Positions 15,747-24,791 of a stretch of 47,028 nt of DNA are shown piece by piece. The stretch is from CAZYMF01 sp964648215 (GTDB lineage Bacteria; Desulfobacterota; Binatia; HRBIN30; JACQVA1). A model generated the notes under the pieces. The model saw only the letters and a list, made by a program, of their open reading frames with translations. It ran no database searches and had not been told where the DNA came from. The stretch's first letter is position 1. The number at the start of each line of letters is the position of its first letter. The position numbers were made by a program, and so were the translations under genes. The DNA lies in NCBI GenBank assembly GCA_964648215.1, contig CAZYMF010000015.1, positions 1-47,028 of the forward strand. The letters are read 5' to 3'.

Positions 15747-16151
15747 TCACGCCGCAGGGTCCTTGGTCGCCGCCTCGCGGCCGGCCGTGCTGCGTCGCGC
15801 CAGCGCCCGGCGAACGATGGGCTCGAGCTCGTCGAAGTCGAAGGGCTTCGCCAGGTAGTCGGCAGCGCCGAGGCGCGTGGCCTCCTCCGGCGTGCAGCTG
15901 TCGGCGAAGGCGGTCATGACGATGACCGCGACCGCCGTCGATTCGTCGCAGATCTTCTCGAGCACGACGAGCCCGTTCTCGTCGGGCAGGCGAACGTCGA
16001 GAAGCACGATCTCCGGCCGCCGCTGCCGCCACCAGGTCATGCCCTCGGCGGCGGTCCCGGCGCTGATCACCTCGTGGCCCTGCGCGTGCAGGGTCTGCTC
16101 GATGGACCAACGAATCATCGGCTCATCGTCTATGACCAGCACCGTCGACAT
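15747..16151 (-). CDS. Stand-alone response-regulator receiver protein
   Basis: 134 residues holding only a CheY-like receiver: acidic pocket 'IDDE' (7-10), phospho-acceptor Asp52 in 'VLLDVRLP', Thr/Ala switch 'VMTAF' and Lys102 in 'LAKPFDF'. There is no output domain. Its sequence is close to the receiver of the NtrC-type regulator encoded just upstream ('IDDE..IRWS...TL...G.EV', 'KPFDFDEL'), suggesting duplication of that domain. It may act as a phosphate sink or modulator of the same kinase. A sigma-54-like promoter lies about 60 bases before the start, so the regulator may activate it as feedback. Confidence 0.85.
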   Translation of the reverse strand: MSTVLVIDDEPMIRWSIEQTLHAQGHEVISAGTAAEGMTWWRQRRPEIVLLDVRLPDENGLVVLEKICDESTAVAVIVMTAFADSCTPEEATRLGAADYLAKPFDFDELEPIVRRALARRSTAGREAATKDPAA

Positions 16152-16211
16152 CTCCGCGACCGTCCCCCCTCCCGCCGAGCCCGCTGCGGCTGGCGAGTGC
16201 CCTCGGCATTA

Positions 16212-16227
16212 TGCAACGCGCGTACCG
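16212..16227 (-). promoter_or_regulatory. Candidate sigma-54 promoter of the stand-alone receiver gene
   Basis: CGGTACGCGCGTTGCA on the minus strand keeps GG, A, Y, R and TTGCA of the -24/-12 consensus with T for C at the fourth base, the same deviation as at 14579. The predicted start is near 16201, about 50 bases before the ATG. The shared palindromic site lies 108 bases upstream. Confidence 0.5.
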
Positions 16228-16300
16228 CCGCTGCCCGGGACCGATGGTGAAGCCGGATTGTCGGCGTTGGGAGGTGGTGCGGAAGAATGCGCAGCAAAGA

Positions 16301-16316
16301 TGTGTGAAATCACGCG
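16301..16316. promoter_or_regulatory. Candidate activator site (palindrome shared with 14656-14671)
   Basis: TGTGTGAAATCACGCG contains the same GAAATCACGC 10-mer as the site before the octaheme cytochrome. It lies in the short gap between the sigma-54 activator stop and the receiver gene, a natural autoregulatory position. Confidence 0.45.
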
Positions 16317-16332
16317 TCTCGGGACGCAGAGT

Positions 16333-17760
<1,428 letters not shown>

Positions 17761-17772
17761 GGCGGATGATCC

Positions 17773-19332
17773 TCAGCTTTCCGTTGCCGGCGCCGGCGGC
17801 ACTGCGGCGGGGAGCTCGATCCGGACGCAGGTACCCTCGCCCACCGCGCTGCGCAGGGTGAGCCGGCCCCCGTGTTGTTCCACGATCTGCTTGGCGATTG
17901 CCAGCCCGAGGCCGGTTCCGTGCGGCTTGGTGCTGAAGAAGGGCTGGAAGGCCTTGGCGGCCTGCTCGGCGGTCATTCCCTTGCCGCGATCTTCGATCTC
18001 GATGCTGGCGTACTTCTGCCCGTTCACTTCTCCCTCTCCGGTGCGGATGTGGATCTCGGTCCCCGGCTCGCTGGCCTGGATGGCATTCAGGATCAGGTTC
18101 ATGAGCACCTGCTGCATCTGGTGCGGGTCGGCGAGCACCGCCGGCGAGCGCGAGGCGCCGGGGTCTTGGTGGTCCTCCTTGACCAGGCGGATCCTCTCCT
18201 TGGCGGCCTGCGCCTCGACGAAGGAAAGGGTCCGGTCGGCGATGTCCCCGATCGTCACGGAGCGCAGCTGCGGCTCGGTCGGGCGCGAGTAGATCAGGAT
18301 GTCTTCCACCGACTTGTTCAGGCGTTGGATCAGGAGCTGCGTCTGGCGCACCACCTCGCGCCGGGAGTCGTCCTCGGCGAGGTTGCGGCCGAGGACGGAG
18401 ACGGCGCCGCTGATGCCGGTGAGGGGATTGCGGATCTCGTGGGCGATGGCCGCCGCCAGCTCGCCGATGGTGGCCAGCCGATCGGCGCGAGCGAGCTGCC
18501 CCTGATGATAACGCTCGAGCTCCTGTTGGGCGGTCTGCAGCTTGGCGACCATGGTGTTGAAGTTGCGCCCCAGCTGTCCGAGCTCGTCGTTGCCGTGGAT
18601 CTCGACGCGGCCGCCGAGGTCACCCCGCTCGGTCTTTTCCATCGCCTTGACCAGCTCCTGCAGCGGCTGGTCGACGAAGACGGTGAGCGACCACCAGACC
18701 CCGAGCACGATCGCCACCAGCGTGATGCCGGTGGACAACAACGCCAGCCGTTTCAGCTTGCCGAGCTGCCGGTACATCGGGCCGAGCGAGGCGCTGACCT
18801 GCAGGATGTCGAGGATCTTCCCGTCGTGCGGGTGACAGTGCTGGCACATCGGCTCGTTGAACATCGGCCGCACCAGCGTCTGGATCGCCGGGCCGCTGTT
18901 CCGCGGGGTGACGATGACGGATTCGGGCTGCCCGTAGTAGCGCCTCAGCTCGGCCCGGGTCAGATGGGTCCCCCGCTCTTCCGGACGGGAGGAGAAGCGG
19001 ACCACGCCGGCGGTGTCGAAGATCCGCACCCAGTCGATGTCGCTGGAATTGCCGACGTTCTCGACGACGTGCTGCACCGCTTCGGGCTTGCCGGTGAGCA
19101 TGCAGCTGGCGACGATCGCCCGGCGCAGCGCTTCGTGCAACGAGCGCAGATGTTCCTCGGAGCTCGCCAGCAGCTGCGCCTTTTGTGTCTGGATGGCCGT
19201 CCAGGGTGCGATGCCGAGAGTGAGACCGACCACGGTGACGATGAGCAGCGCCAGCTTGAGCTTGAGGCTGCTGTTGATCCCGCGCGCTACCGCTCGGGCG
19301 AGATGGGCCGGCTTGCGCACGAAGGAGTCCAC
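17773..19332 (-). CDS. Sensor histidine kinase with a c-type heme motif in its periplasmic domain
   Basis: 519 residues from GTG, preceded by AAGGGG. A transmembrane segment (about 24-45) is followed by a periplasmic sensor of about 150 residues (DUF3365/Tll0287-like in layout) holding CQHCH at 163-167 ('PMCQHCHPHD'). A second membrane span lies at about 196-220. HAMP (about 220-270), HisKA with His298 in 'AHEIRNPL', and HATPase with N box (412-417), G1 'DRGKG' and G2 'GTGLGL' complete it. A covalent heme outside the membrane would sense redox state, O2, NO or CO, or electron flux through the cytochrome pool. It is the first gene of an operon with the sigma-54 regulator. The ligand is unknown. 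Confidence 0.92.
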   Translation of the reverse strand: MDSFVRKPAHLARAVARGINSSLKLKLALLIVTVVGLTLGIAPWTAIQTQKAQLLASSEEHLRSLHEALRRAIVASCMLTGKPEAVQHVVENVGNSSDIDWVRIFDTAGVVRFSSRPEERGTHLTRAELRRYYGQPESVIVTPRNSGPAIQTLVRPMFNEPMCQHCHPHDGKILDILQVSASLGPMYRQLGKLKRLALLSTGITLVAIVLGVWWSLTVFVDQPLQELVKAMEKTERGDLGGRVEIHGNDELGQLGRNFNTMVAKLQTAQQELERYHQGQLARADRLATIGELAAAIAHEIRNPLTGISGAVSVLGRNLAEDDSRREVVRQTQLLIQRLNKSVEDILIYSRPTEPQLRSVTIGDIADRTLSFVEAQAAKERIRLVKEDHQDPGASRSPAVLADPHQMQQVLMNLILNAIQASEPGTEIHIRTGEGEVNGQKYASIEIEDRGKGMTAEQAAKAFQPFFSTKPHGTGLGLAIAKQIVEQHGGRLTLRSAVGEGTCVRIELPAAVPPAPATES

Positions 19333-19410
19333 GCGGCCCCTTTAGCTCGCCGCGAGCCCAACCGAAAGCCCCGGCCGGCCGGGAGTGTCCCTCAGGTCGA
19401 ATAGGTCAGC

Positions 19411-20577
19411 CTAGTCGAGGCGGTAGAGTGCGGCGGCGTTGTCGTGCAGGACCTTGCGCAGCGCGGCTTCCGGCACGCCGGCCAGGGCGTGCTCGGCGTA
19501 GTCGCGGGGCGGCACGGCGGCGCTCTGCGGCCCCGGCGACATGCTGGTCGGGTGGGGGAAATCGGTCTCGTAGAGCAGGTTGTCGGGAAACAGCTCGAGC
19601 GCCGCGCCGAGGCCCGACTCCTCGAACCAGAAGCAGCCGTAGATCTGGCGCCGGAAGTACTCGCTCGGCAGCAGATCGTACTCGGGATGCTCGCCGGTGA
19701 CGCCGCCGTTCTTCCACTGCCAGTCGAAGGCCTCGAGGATGAACGGCATCCAGCCGGCGCCGCTCTCGACGGAGACGAACTTGAGAGCGGGAAAGCGATG
19801 GCAGATGCCGCCGAAGGTCAGGTCGGCGAGGCACTTGGAGTTCTCCATGAAGTAGAGCGAGGAGGTGCGCGAGAAGTGCGTCCGCACCCCGAGACCGGCC
19901 GGGTCGTCGAAGAGGTCGGCGATGCTGCCCGAGCCGACGTGGAAGCTGATCGGCAGGCCCGCCTCCTGCGCCGCCGCCCACACCGGGTCCCAGTGCTTGT
20001 GGCACAGCACCGGCTGGCCGAAGGCCTGCGGCTGGCCGCAGAAGAGCACGGCGCGATGCCCGCGGGCGGCGCAGCGCTGGATCTCCTTCACCGTCGCGGC
20101 GACGTCCCAGAACGGCGTGGCCATCACCGGCACCAGGCGCGCGGGATCGGCGCCGGCCCAGTCGATCAGGAAGTCGTTGTAGGCGCGCACGCACTCGAGC
20201 ATGAGCTCGGGCTCCTCCAGCCGGAGGAAGTGGCCCGAGCCGAAGCCGCCGACGTTGGGGTAGAGGAGCTGGGCGTGAATGCCCTCGCGGTCCATGTGCT
20301 CGAGCCGCGCGCGGGCATCGTAGGTGGCGGGCGGGATGTCCGCGTAGCCGTCGGGGAAATCCGGGATGGTGCCGTCGAAGCCGGCCACCGAGTAGGCACC
20401 GGGCGCGCCGACGGGCTGGCCGGCGATCATCCAGACGTCCTTGCTCCCCAGCTTCTCGATGTGGGGGATGCGGTCGCCCCACTTGGCTGCCACCCGCGCC
20501 GTCCACACGTCCCGTGGCTCGGTGATGTGGGTGTCGGTGTCGATGACCTGGAAACGATCGAAGATCTTCGCAGCCAT
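19411..20577 (-). CDS. Amidohydrolase-2 family metal-dependent hydrolase (TIM barrel)
   Basis: 388 residues. The ATG is preceded by GAGGAGG; a longer open frame upstream is not supported. The metal site begins with 'VIDTDTHITEP' (D-x-H). It continues with 'SFHVGSG', 'FVSVESGAGWMPF' and 'YETDFPHPTSMSPGP', the hallmark order of PF04909 hydrolases and decarboxylases related to ACMSD and 2-amino-3-carboxymuconate enzymes. Members hydrolyse or decarboxylate cyclic and aromatic acids; the substrate cannot be read from sequence. It is the last gene of a minus-strand run with an alcohol dehydrogenase, an esterase and a second amidohydrolase, 17 bases after the dehydrogenase. That suggests stepwise breakdown of an ester- or alcohol-bearing compound. 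Confidence 0.9.
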   Translation of the reverse strand: MAAKIFDRFQVIDTDTHITEPRDVWTARVAAKWGDRIPHIEKLGSKDVWMIAGQPVGAPGAYSVAGFDGTIPDFPDGYADIPPATYDARARLEHMDREGIHAQLLYPNVGGFGSGHFLRLEEPELMLECVRAYNDFLIDWAGADPARLVPVMATPFWDVAATVKEIQRCAARGHRAVLFCGQPQAFGQPVLCHKHWDPVWAAAQEAGLPISFHVGSGSIADLFDDPAGLGVRTHFSRTSSLYFMENSKCLADLTFGGICHRFPALKFVSVESGAGWMPFILEAFDWQWKNGGVTGEHPEYDLLPSEYFRRQIYGCFWFEESGLGAALELFPDNLLYETDFPHPTSMSPGPQSAAVPPRDYAEHALAGVPEAALRKVLHDNAAALYRLD

Positions 20578-20594
20578 GAGGTCTCCTCCTCGGA

Positions 20595-21689
20595 TCAAAG
20601 CGACAGCACCGTGCGGATGCCGCGACCGGCGCGCAGATCGGCCATCGCCTCGTTGATCTCGGCCAGCGGCCGCCGCGCCGTGATCAGAGCTTCCAGATCG
20701 AGCCGCCCGGCCTGCCACAGCGCCACCAGACGCGGGATCTCGCGCAACGAGTTCGAGCTGCCCAGCGCGCAGCCGAGCAGCTTCTTCTCGCTGATGACGA
20801 ACAGCGCCGGCATGGCGATGGTCACCACGTCGTCCAGCGGCGGCGCGCCGACGCAGACGGTGGTGCCGCCGGTGCGCGTCGCCGCCAGACCCGCCTGCAC
20901 CAGCGCGGCGCGGCCGACGGCGTCGAAGGCGTAGTCGGCGCCGACCCCGGTGAGCTCCAGCGTTCGCGTTACCACGTCTTCGGCGGACGGATCGATCACG
21001 TCGGTGGCGCCGAGACGGACGGCCGCCTCGCGCCGCGGCGCCACCGGATCGGAGGCGATGATGCGCGCGGCGCCCGCCAGCCGGGCTCCCTGCACGACCG
21101 ACAGACCGATGCCGCCGAGACCGAGCACCAGCACCGTCGCCCCCTCTTCGACCCGGGCCGTGTTGAGCACCGCGCCGACGCCCGTCTGCACCGCGCAGCC
21201 GATGACGCAGGCGATCTCCAGCGGCACGTCGGCAGCCACCTTGACGGCGCCGCTGGCGGGCGTCAGCACCATCTCGGCGAACGCCCCGAGGCCGACGCCG
21301 CGGTAGACGACGTCGCCGCTACGCGACAGCCCGGTCGTGCCGTCGCGCAGGGTGTTGCTCTGGATGCTGCTGGCGTTGGCGCACACGCCCGGCTCGCCGC
21401 GCACGCACCAGTAGCAGGTGCCGCAGGGCGGGCAGGGGGTGAGGACGACGTGATCGCCGGGGGCGAGATCGTGCACCCCGGGACCGACGGCGTCGACGAT
21501 GCCGGCGGCCTCGTGGCCGAGGACGATCGGCAGCGGGCTGGGAAAGACGCCGTCGGCCAGGCTGAGATCGGAATGGCAGACGCCGCAGTGGCGGACGCGC
21601 ACGCGCACCTCGCCGGCGCGCGGCGCGGCGATCTCGACGTCGCCTAGCTGCAGCGGCTGGCCCGGTGCCTCGAGGACGGCGGCTTTCAT
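20595..21689 (-). CDS. Zinc-dependent alcohol dehydrogenase (MDR family)
   Basis: 364 residues with an AGGAGA ribosome site. The catalytic zinc ligands are in 'RHCGVCHSD' (Cys35) and 'GHEAAG' (His59). The structural zinc cysteines are Cys89, Cys92, Cys95 and Cys103 in 'CGTCYWCVRGEPGVC'. The Rossmann glycine motif is 'GLGGIG'. Length and motif order match class III-like/Zn alcohol dehydrogenases that oxidise alcohols to aldehydes with NAD+. It resembles dehydrogenases assigned to alcohol oxidation in Binatia, but specificity is not determinable. It lies between the esterase and the first amidohydrolase, all in the same direction. Confidence 0.92.
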   Translation of the reverse strand: MKAAVLEAPGQPLQLGDVEIAAPRAGEVRVRVRHCGVCHSDLSLADGVFPSPLPIVLGHEAAGIVDAVGPGVHDLAPGDHVVLTPCPPCGTCYWCVRGEPGVCANASSIQSNTLRDGTTGLSRSGDVVYRGVGLGAFAEMVLTPASGAVKVAADVPLEIACVIGCAVQTGVGAVLNTARVEEGATVLVLGLGGIGLSVVQGARLAGAARIIASDPVAPRREAAVRLGATDVIDPSAEDVVTRTLELTGVGADYAFDAVGRAALVQAGLAATRTGGTTVCVGAPPLDDVVTIAMPALFVISEKKLLGCALGSSNSLREIPRLVALWQAGRLDLEALITARRPLAEINEAMADLRAGRGIRTVLSL

Positions 21690-21747
21690 CGGCTCTCCTG
21701 GTTGTCGCGCAGAACTTTCCCGGGCAGCGCCCGTCTCTCTCGCGCGG

Positions 21748-22641
21748 TTACGCCGCCCAGCGCCGGCGCAGGTACTGGCCGATGCGCTCGACGGCCTGCT
21801 GCCCTTCCGGCAGCAGGAAGGCGAAGGCGTGCCAGACGTGGATCATGTCGTCCCAGACCTCGAGCTCGACGTCGACGCCGGCGGCGCGGGCGCGCTCGGC
21901 GAAGCGGGTGGAGTCGTCGAGCAGCGTCTCGGCGGTGCCGACGTGAATCAGCAGCGGCGGCAGGCCGCGCAGATCGGCGAACAGAGGTGAGGCGTTGGGC
22001 GTCTTCGGGTCGCGGCCGGCGAGGTAGGCGTCGGCCATCTGCTGCAGACGCTCCCTGTTCACCATCGGGTCGACCGCGGCGCGCGTGGTCATCGACTCGC
22101 CGCTCATGCCGAGGTCGAGCCACGGCGACAGGCACACGCCCGCCGCCGGCAGCGGCGCGCCGGCATCGCGCAACGCGAGCAGCGCCGCCGCGGTCAGGCC
22201 GCCGCCGGCGGAGTCGCCGGCGATGGCGATGGCGCGCGGCTCGACGCCGCCGCGGCGAACGAAGCCATAGGCCGCCGCGGCGTCGTCGACGGCGGCGGGA
22301 AACGGGTGCTCGGGCGCCAGCCGGTAGTCGACCGAGAGCACGCGGGCGCCGCTGGCGCGGGAGATGTTCGCCACCAGCAGGCGGTGGGTCTTGATCGAGC
22401 CGACGCAGTAGCCGCCGCCATGAAGGTAGACGACGACCCGATCGGGCTGCGCCCCGGGCGCGCTGGTCCACTCGGCCGGCACGCCGCCGGCGTCGACCGG
22501 TTCGTAGACCGCGTCCTCCGGCAGCGGCAGGACCGTGGTCGCCGCCTCCATGTTGGCGCGCATCTCCGCGAACGTGCCGCCGCCAAGCGGCGCGTTCTCA
22601 CGCAGCATGTCGAGGGCGATCTGCAGCTCGGGACTGGGCAT
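21748..22641 (-). CDS. Alpha/beta hydrolase, hormone-sensitive-lipase type esterase
   Basis: 297 residues with GAAGGAG eight bases before the ATG. The oxyanion motif HGGG is at 74-77 ('VVYLHGGGYCVGS'), the nucleophile Ser144 is in GDSAGG, and 'VDYRLAPEHPFPAAVDD' is the diagnostic HSL (bacterial lipase family IV) stretch. The acid and histidine are expected in 'GTAETLLDD' and 'MIHVWHAF'. It should cleave short- to medium-chain carboxyl esters in the cytoplasm, since no signal is present. A repeat element of 7-bp words (22657-22798) separates it from the upstream amidohydrolase. It likely supplies the alcohol handled by the neighbouring dehydrogenase. Confidence 0.92.
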   Translation of the reverse strand: MPSPELQIALDMLRENAPLGGGTFAEMRANMEAATTVLPLPEDAVYEPVDAGGVPAEWTSAPGAQPDRVVVYLHGGGYCVGSIKTHRLLVANISRASGARVLSVDYRLAPEHPFPAAVDDAAAAYGFVRRGGVEPRAIAIAGDSAGGGLTAAALLALRDAGAPLPAAGVCLSPWLDLGMSGESMTTRAAVDPMVNRERLQQMADAYLAGRDPKTPNASPLFADLRGLPPLLIHVGTAETLLDDSTRFAERARAAGVDVELEVWDDMIHVWHAFAFLLPEGQQAVERIGQYLRRRWAA

Positions 22642-22656
22642 GGCTCAGGCTCCTTC

Positions 22657-22798
22657 GGGTGGGTGTTGGGTGTTGGGTGACGGGTGTTGGGTGTCGGGTG
22701 TTGGGTGTCGGGTGACGGAGAATGGGTGACGGCGAGGGTCGGCCATCGTTTCTCTTGCGGCTCGTTTTCCATCACCCAACACCCGACACCCATCACCC
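22657..22798. repeat. Heptamer element A (GGGTGNN words, inverted arms)
   Basis: The left arm starts at 22661 with eleven consecutive 7-bp words: GGGTGTT, GGGTGTT, GGGTGAC, GGGTGTT, GGGTGTC, GGGTGTT, GGGTGTC, GGGTGAC, GGAGAAT, GGGTGAC, GGCGAGG. After 26 bases the right arm carries the complement in the same register (GTTTTCC, ATCACCC, AACACCC, GACACCC, ATCACCC; 22764-22798). The outermost right word supplies the stop codon of the amidohydrolase gene (GAA AAA GGG TGA). A transcript would fold into a long hairpin. Confidence 0.8.
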
Positions 22799-23872
22799 TT
22801 TTTCTAGGCCGTAGAAGCGCCGCGCGTTGCCGCCCGCCACCTTGGCGCGCACGTCCTCGGGGAGGTCCTGGCGCTGGCGCAGCGGCTTGGTGCTCTCCGG
22901 CCAGGCGCCGTCCCAGTGCGGGTAGTCGCTGGCGTACATGATGAAGTCGGGGCCGAGGATCTCGGCGACGGCGGGCAGGATGGGCTCCTCGGGCTCGCAG
23001 CTCACCCAGACGTTGCCGGCGGCGATGTACTCCTGCGGCTCGCGCTTCCAGCCGTTGGCGATCCAGTCGCCGCGTTTCTCGTAGTGCTCGTGCAGCCGAT
23101 CGACGAAGTACGGCACCCAGCCCACGCCCGCCTCGAGGAAGGCGACGCGCAGCTTGGGATGGCGGTCGAAGACGCCGCCCGAGATCATCGCGGTCATGGC
23201 CGTCATCTGGTCGAAGGGGAAGCTGACGCAGTGCACCTGGATGTAGTTGTCGAAGCGGTCGACGCCGATCTTCGGCAGGTGGATGCCGGGAGCGCCGTGG
23301 ACGCCGAGCGGCATGTCGAGCGCGGCGGCGGCGGCGTAGAGCGGGTCGAGATCGGAATGATCGAGGTTGCGCGTCTTCAGCGCCGGCGGGATCATGGCGC
23401 ACACCAGGCCCAGCTTCTTGGCCTCGCGCAGGATTGCGACGGCGTCGCCGACGTATTCGACCGGAATCACGGCGACGCCGTGGAAGCGGCCGTTGCCGCG
23501 ACGGCAGAAGTCGGCGATCCACTCGTTGTAGAGGCGGGTGAAGCCGACGGCGAGCGCGTGGTCCTCGAGGCTCGGCGCGCACAGGCCGAAGCTCGGGTAG
23601 AAGACGAGCTGGTCGATGCCGTCGCGGTCGGCGTCGGCGACCACGCCTTCGGCCGTGAAGGGATTGATGCCCTCCACCCGGCTGAGGCCGTGAATCGCCG
23701 GACAGCCGGCGCCCGGACCGTCGGGCTCGGGGTAGCGGCGCCCCTCGATGCGCAGCGAGGGAATCTGCCCGTTGGTCAGGCTGAACGCCTGCGGCCAGCG
23801 TTGCAGGCACTCGCCGACCAGCTCGCGCGCCTCGACCACGTGGGCATCGGCATCGACGAACTCTACGGCCAT
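22793..23872 (-). CDS. Amidohydrolase-2 family metal-dependent hydrolase (second copy)
   Basis: 359 residues; AAGGAGG lies seven bases before the ATG. Metal-site motifs in order are 'FVDADAHVVEA', 'GVHGAPG', 'VAFLEAGVGWVPYFVDRL' and 'YASDYPHWDGAWPES'. It is a PF04909 barrel like the product of 19411-20577, but clearly diverged and not a recent duplicate. The pattern 'YIAAGNVWVSCEPEEPILPAVAEILG' is common in uncharacterised hydrolases from Binatia, mycobacteria and actinobacteria, where two such genes often accompany each other. Its last codons run into heptamer element A. It is the first structural gene after the TetR regulator. Confidence 0.9.
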   Translation of the reverse strand: MAVEFVDADAHVVEARELVGECLQRWPQAFSLTNGQIPSLRIEGRRYPEPDGPGAGCPAIHGLSRVEGINPFTAEGVVADADRDGIDQLVFYPSFGLCAPSLEDHALAVGFTRLYNEWIADFCRRGNGRFHGVAVIPVEYVGDAVAILREAKKLGLVCAMIPPALKTRNLDHSDLDPLYAAAAALDMPLGVHGAPGIHLPKIGVDRFDNYIQVHCVSFPFDQMTAMTAMISGGVFDRHPKLRVAFLEAGVGWVPYFVDRLHEHYEKRGDWIANGWKREPQEYIAAGNVWVSCEPEEPILPAVAEILGPDFIMYASDYPHWDGAWPESTKPLRQRQDLPEDVRAKVAGGNARRFYGLEKG

Positions 23873-23885
23873 GATCCACCTCCTT

Positions 23886-23971
23886 GAATGCGGAACCGGT
23901 GAACGAAGGACACGGCACTGACCGGTTCTCGGCTCCGAACTCCCTGTTCCCTTTTCTCCATCTTATTTTCC
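23886..23971. repeat. Heptamer element B
   Basis: The left arm words are GAATGCG, GAACCGG, TGAACGA, AGGACAC, GGCACTG. The right arm words are CGGTTCT, CGGCTCC, GAACTCC, CTGTTCC, CTTTTCT, CCATCTT, ATTTTCC, all in 7-bp register. The arms are purine-rich then pyrimidine-rich on the plus strand. A perfect GAACCGGT / ACCGGTTC pair closes the centre. It lies between the TetR stop and the amidohydrolase ribosome site. Confidence 0.7.
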
Positions 23972-24006
23972 ACGCTCCCAGGTCTGAGGCGAAGCCTTGT
24001 CCGTTG

Positions 24007-24615
24007 TCACGGGGCGATACCGCGCACGAAGATGTCGACGACCCGATAGAGAGCGGGCCGCAGCTCGGGGCGCGGATCGTCGAGCTTCATCTGCAGCAAC
24101 CCGTACACTCCGGGAAGAAAAACCGCGGTGAGGTCGAACGGGGTGACGTCGTTGCGGATGTCGCCGCGCTCCTGGGCGGCGGCGAAGAACGCGGTCAGCA
24201 CCTCGACCACGGCGCTCGCCTCGCTGCGCATCTCGCGGGCGTGACGCGTGATGACGGCGAACAGCTCGTGGATGAAGGCGGCGTCCTCGCCGTCGGCGTC
24301 CTCGCTCATCAGGTCGGCGGCGCGGCGCAGGAAGGTGCGCACCGACATCGTGCGGTTGGCCTGCAGGCGTTCGGCCAGCACGTCCTGCTTGCGCCTCAGC
24401 AGCTCCATGAGCACGTGGTCCTTGGTCGGAAAGTGCAGGTAGAAGGTGCCCCGGGCTACGTTCGCCGCCTTGACGATGTCCTCGATCTGCGCCGCCGCGA
24501 CGCCGCAGCGGCGAAACTCGGCGAGCGCCGCCTCGAACACCCGGTCGCGCGTGGCGAGGCGGTGCCGGGTGCGGCTCGGGTACGAGCTCGCGACGGCCGT
24601 GGCTTTGCGGGGCAT
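24007..24615 (-). CDS. TetR-family transcriptional repressor
   Basis: 202 residues from the second in-frame ATG. The first ATG (24642) lies inside a palindromic operator, so I prefer the later one. The N-terminal helix-turn-helix reads 'RVFEAALAEFRRCGVAAAQIEDIVKAANVARGTFYLHFPTKDHVL', the standard TetR signature. The C-terminal 140 residues are an all-helical ligand-binding and dimer domain of AcrR/FadR-like type. It lies first in the direction of the amidohydrolase-esterase-dehydrogenase run and divergent from the large glycosidase gene. It probably represses itself and the catabolic genes until an acyl or aromatic effector binds. Confidence 0.9.
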   Translation of the reverse strand: MPRKATAVASSYPSRTRHRLATRDRVFEAALAEFRRCGVAAAQIEDIVKAANVARGTFYLHFPTKDHVLMELLRRKQDVLAERLQANRTMSVRTFLRRAADLMSEDADGEDAAFIHELFAVITRHAREMRSEASAVVEVLTAFFAAAQERGDIRNDVTPFDLTAVFLPGVYGLLQMKLDDPRPELRPALYRVVDIFVRGIAP

Positions 24616-24634
24616 CTGGCCCCGAGGTACGTCA

Positions 24635-24650
24635 ACTGACATTCGTCAGT
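24635..24650. promoter_or_regulatory. Palindromic TetR-type operator
   Basis: ACTGAC-ATTC-GTCAGT, a perfect 6-bp dyad with a four-base spacer, lies 20 bases upstream of the chosen TetR start. Such 16-bp dyads next to the regulator gene are typical TetR autoregulatory operators. Confidence 0.6.
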
Positions 24651-24791
24651 CAAGCCCCGACCGAAGCACCACTGGACCAGCTCCACCGCGCAGGCTACTC
24701 TCGGCTGCGTGAGATCTCTTTTCGTTCGCGCGGGAAGTGCAGTGTCCTCCATTCATGCCGAGACTTGCGGCGCGTGCCATAGCGCGCCGCT

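Noticed and set aside
22657..22798. CRISPR array or telomere-like repeat
   Set aside because: The units are 7 bp with no spacers, and the second half is inverted. No cas genes are present.
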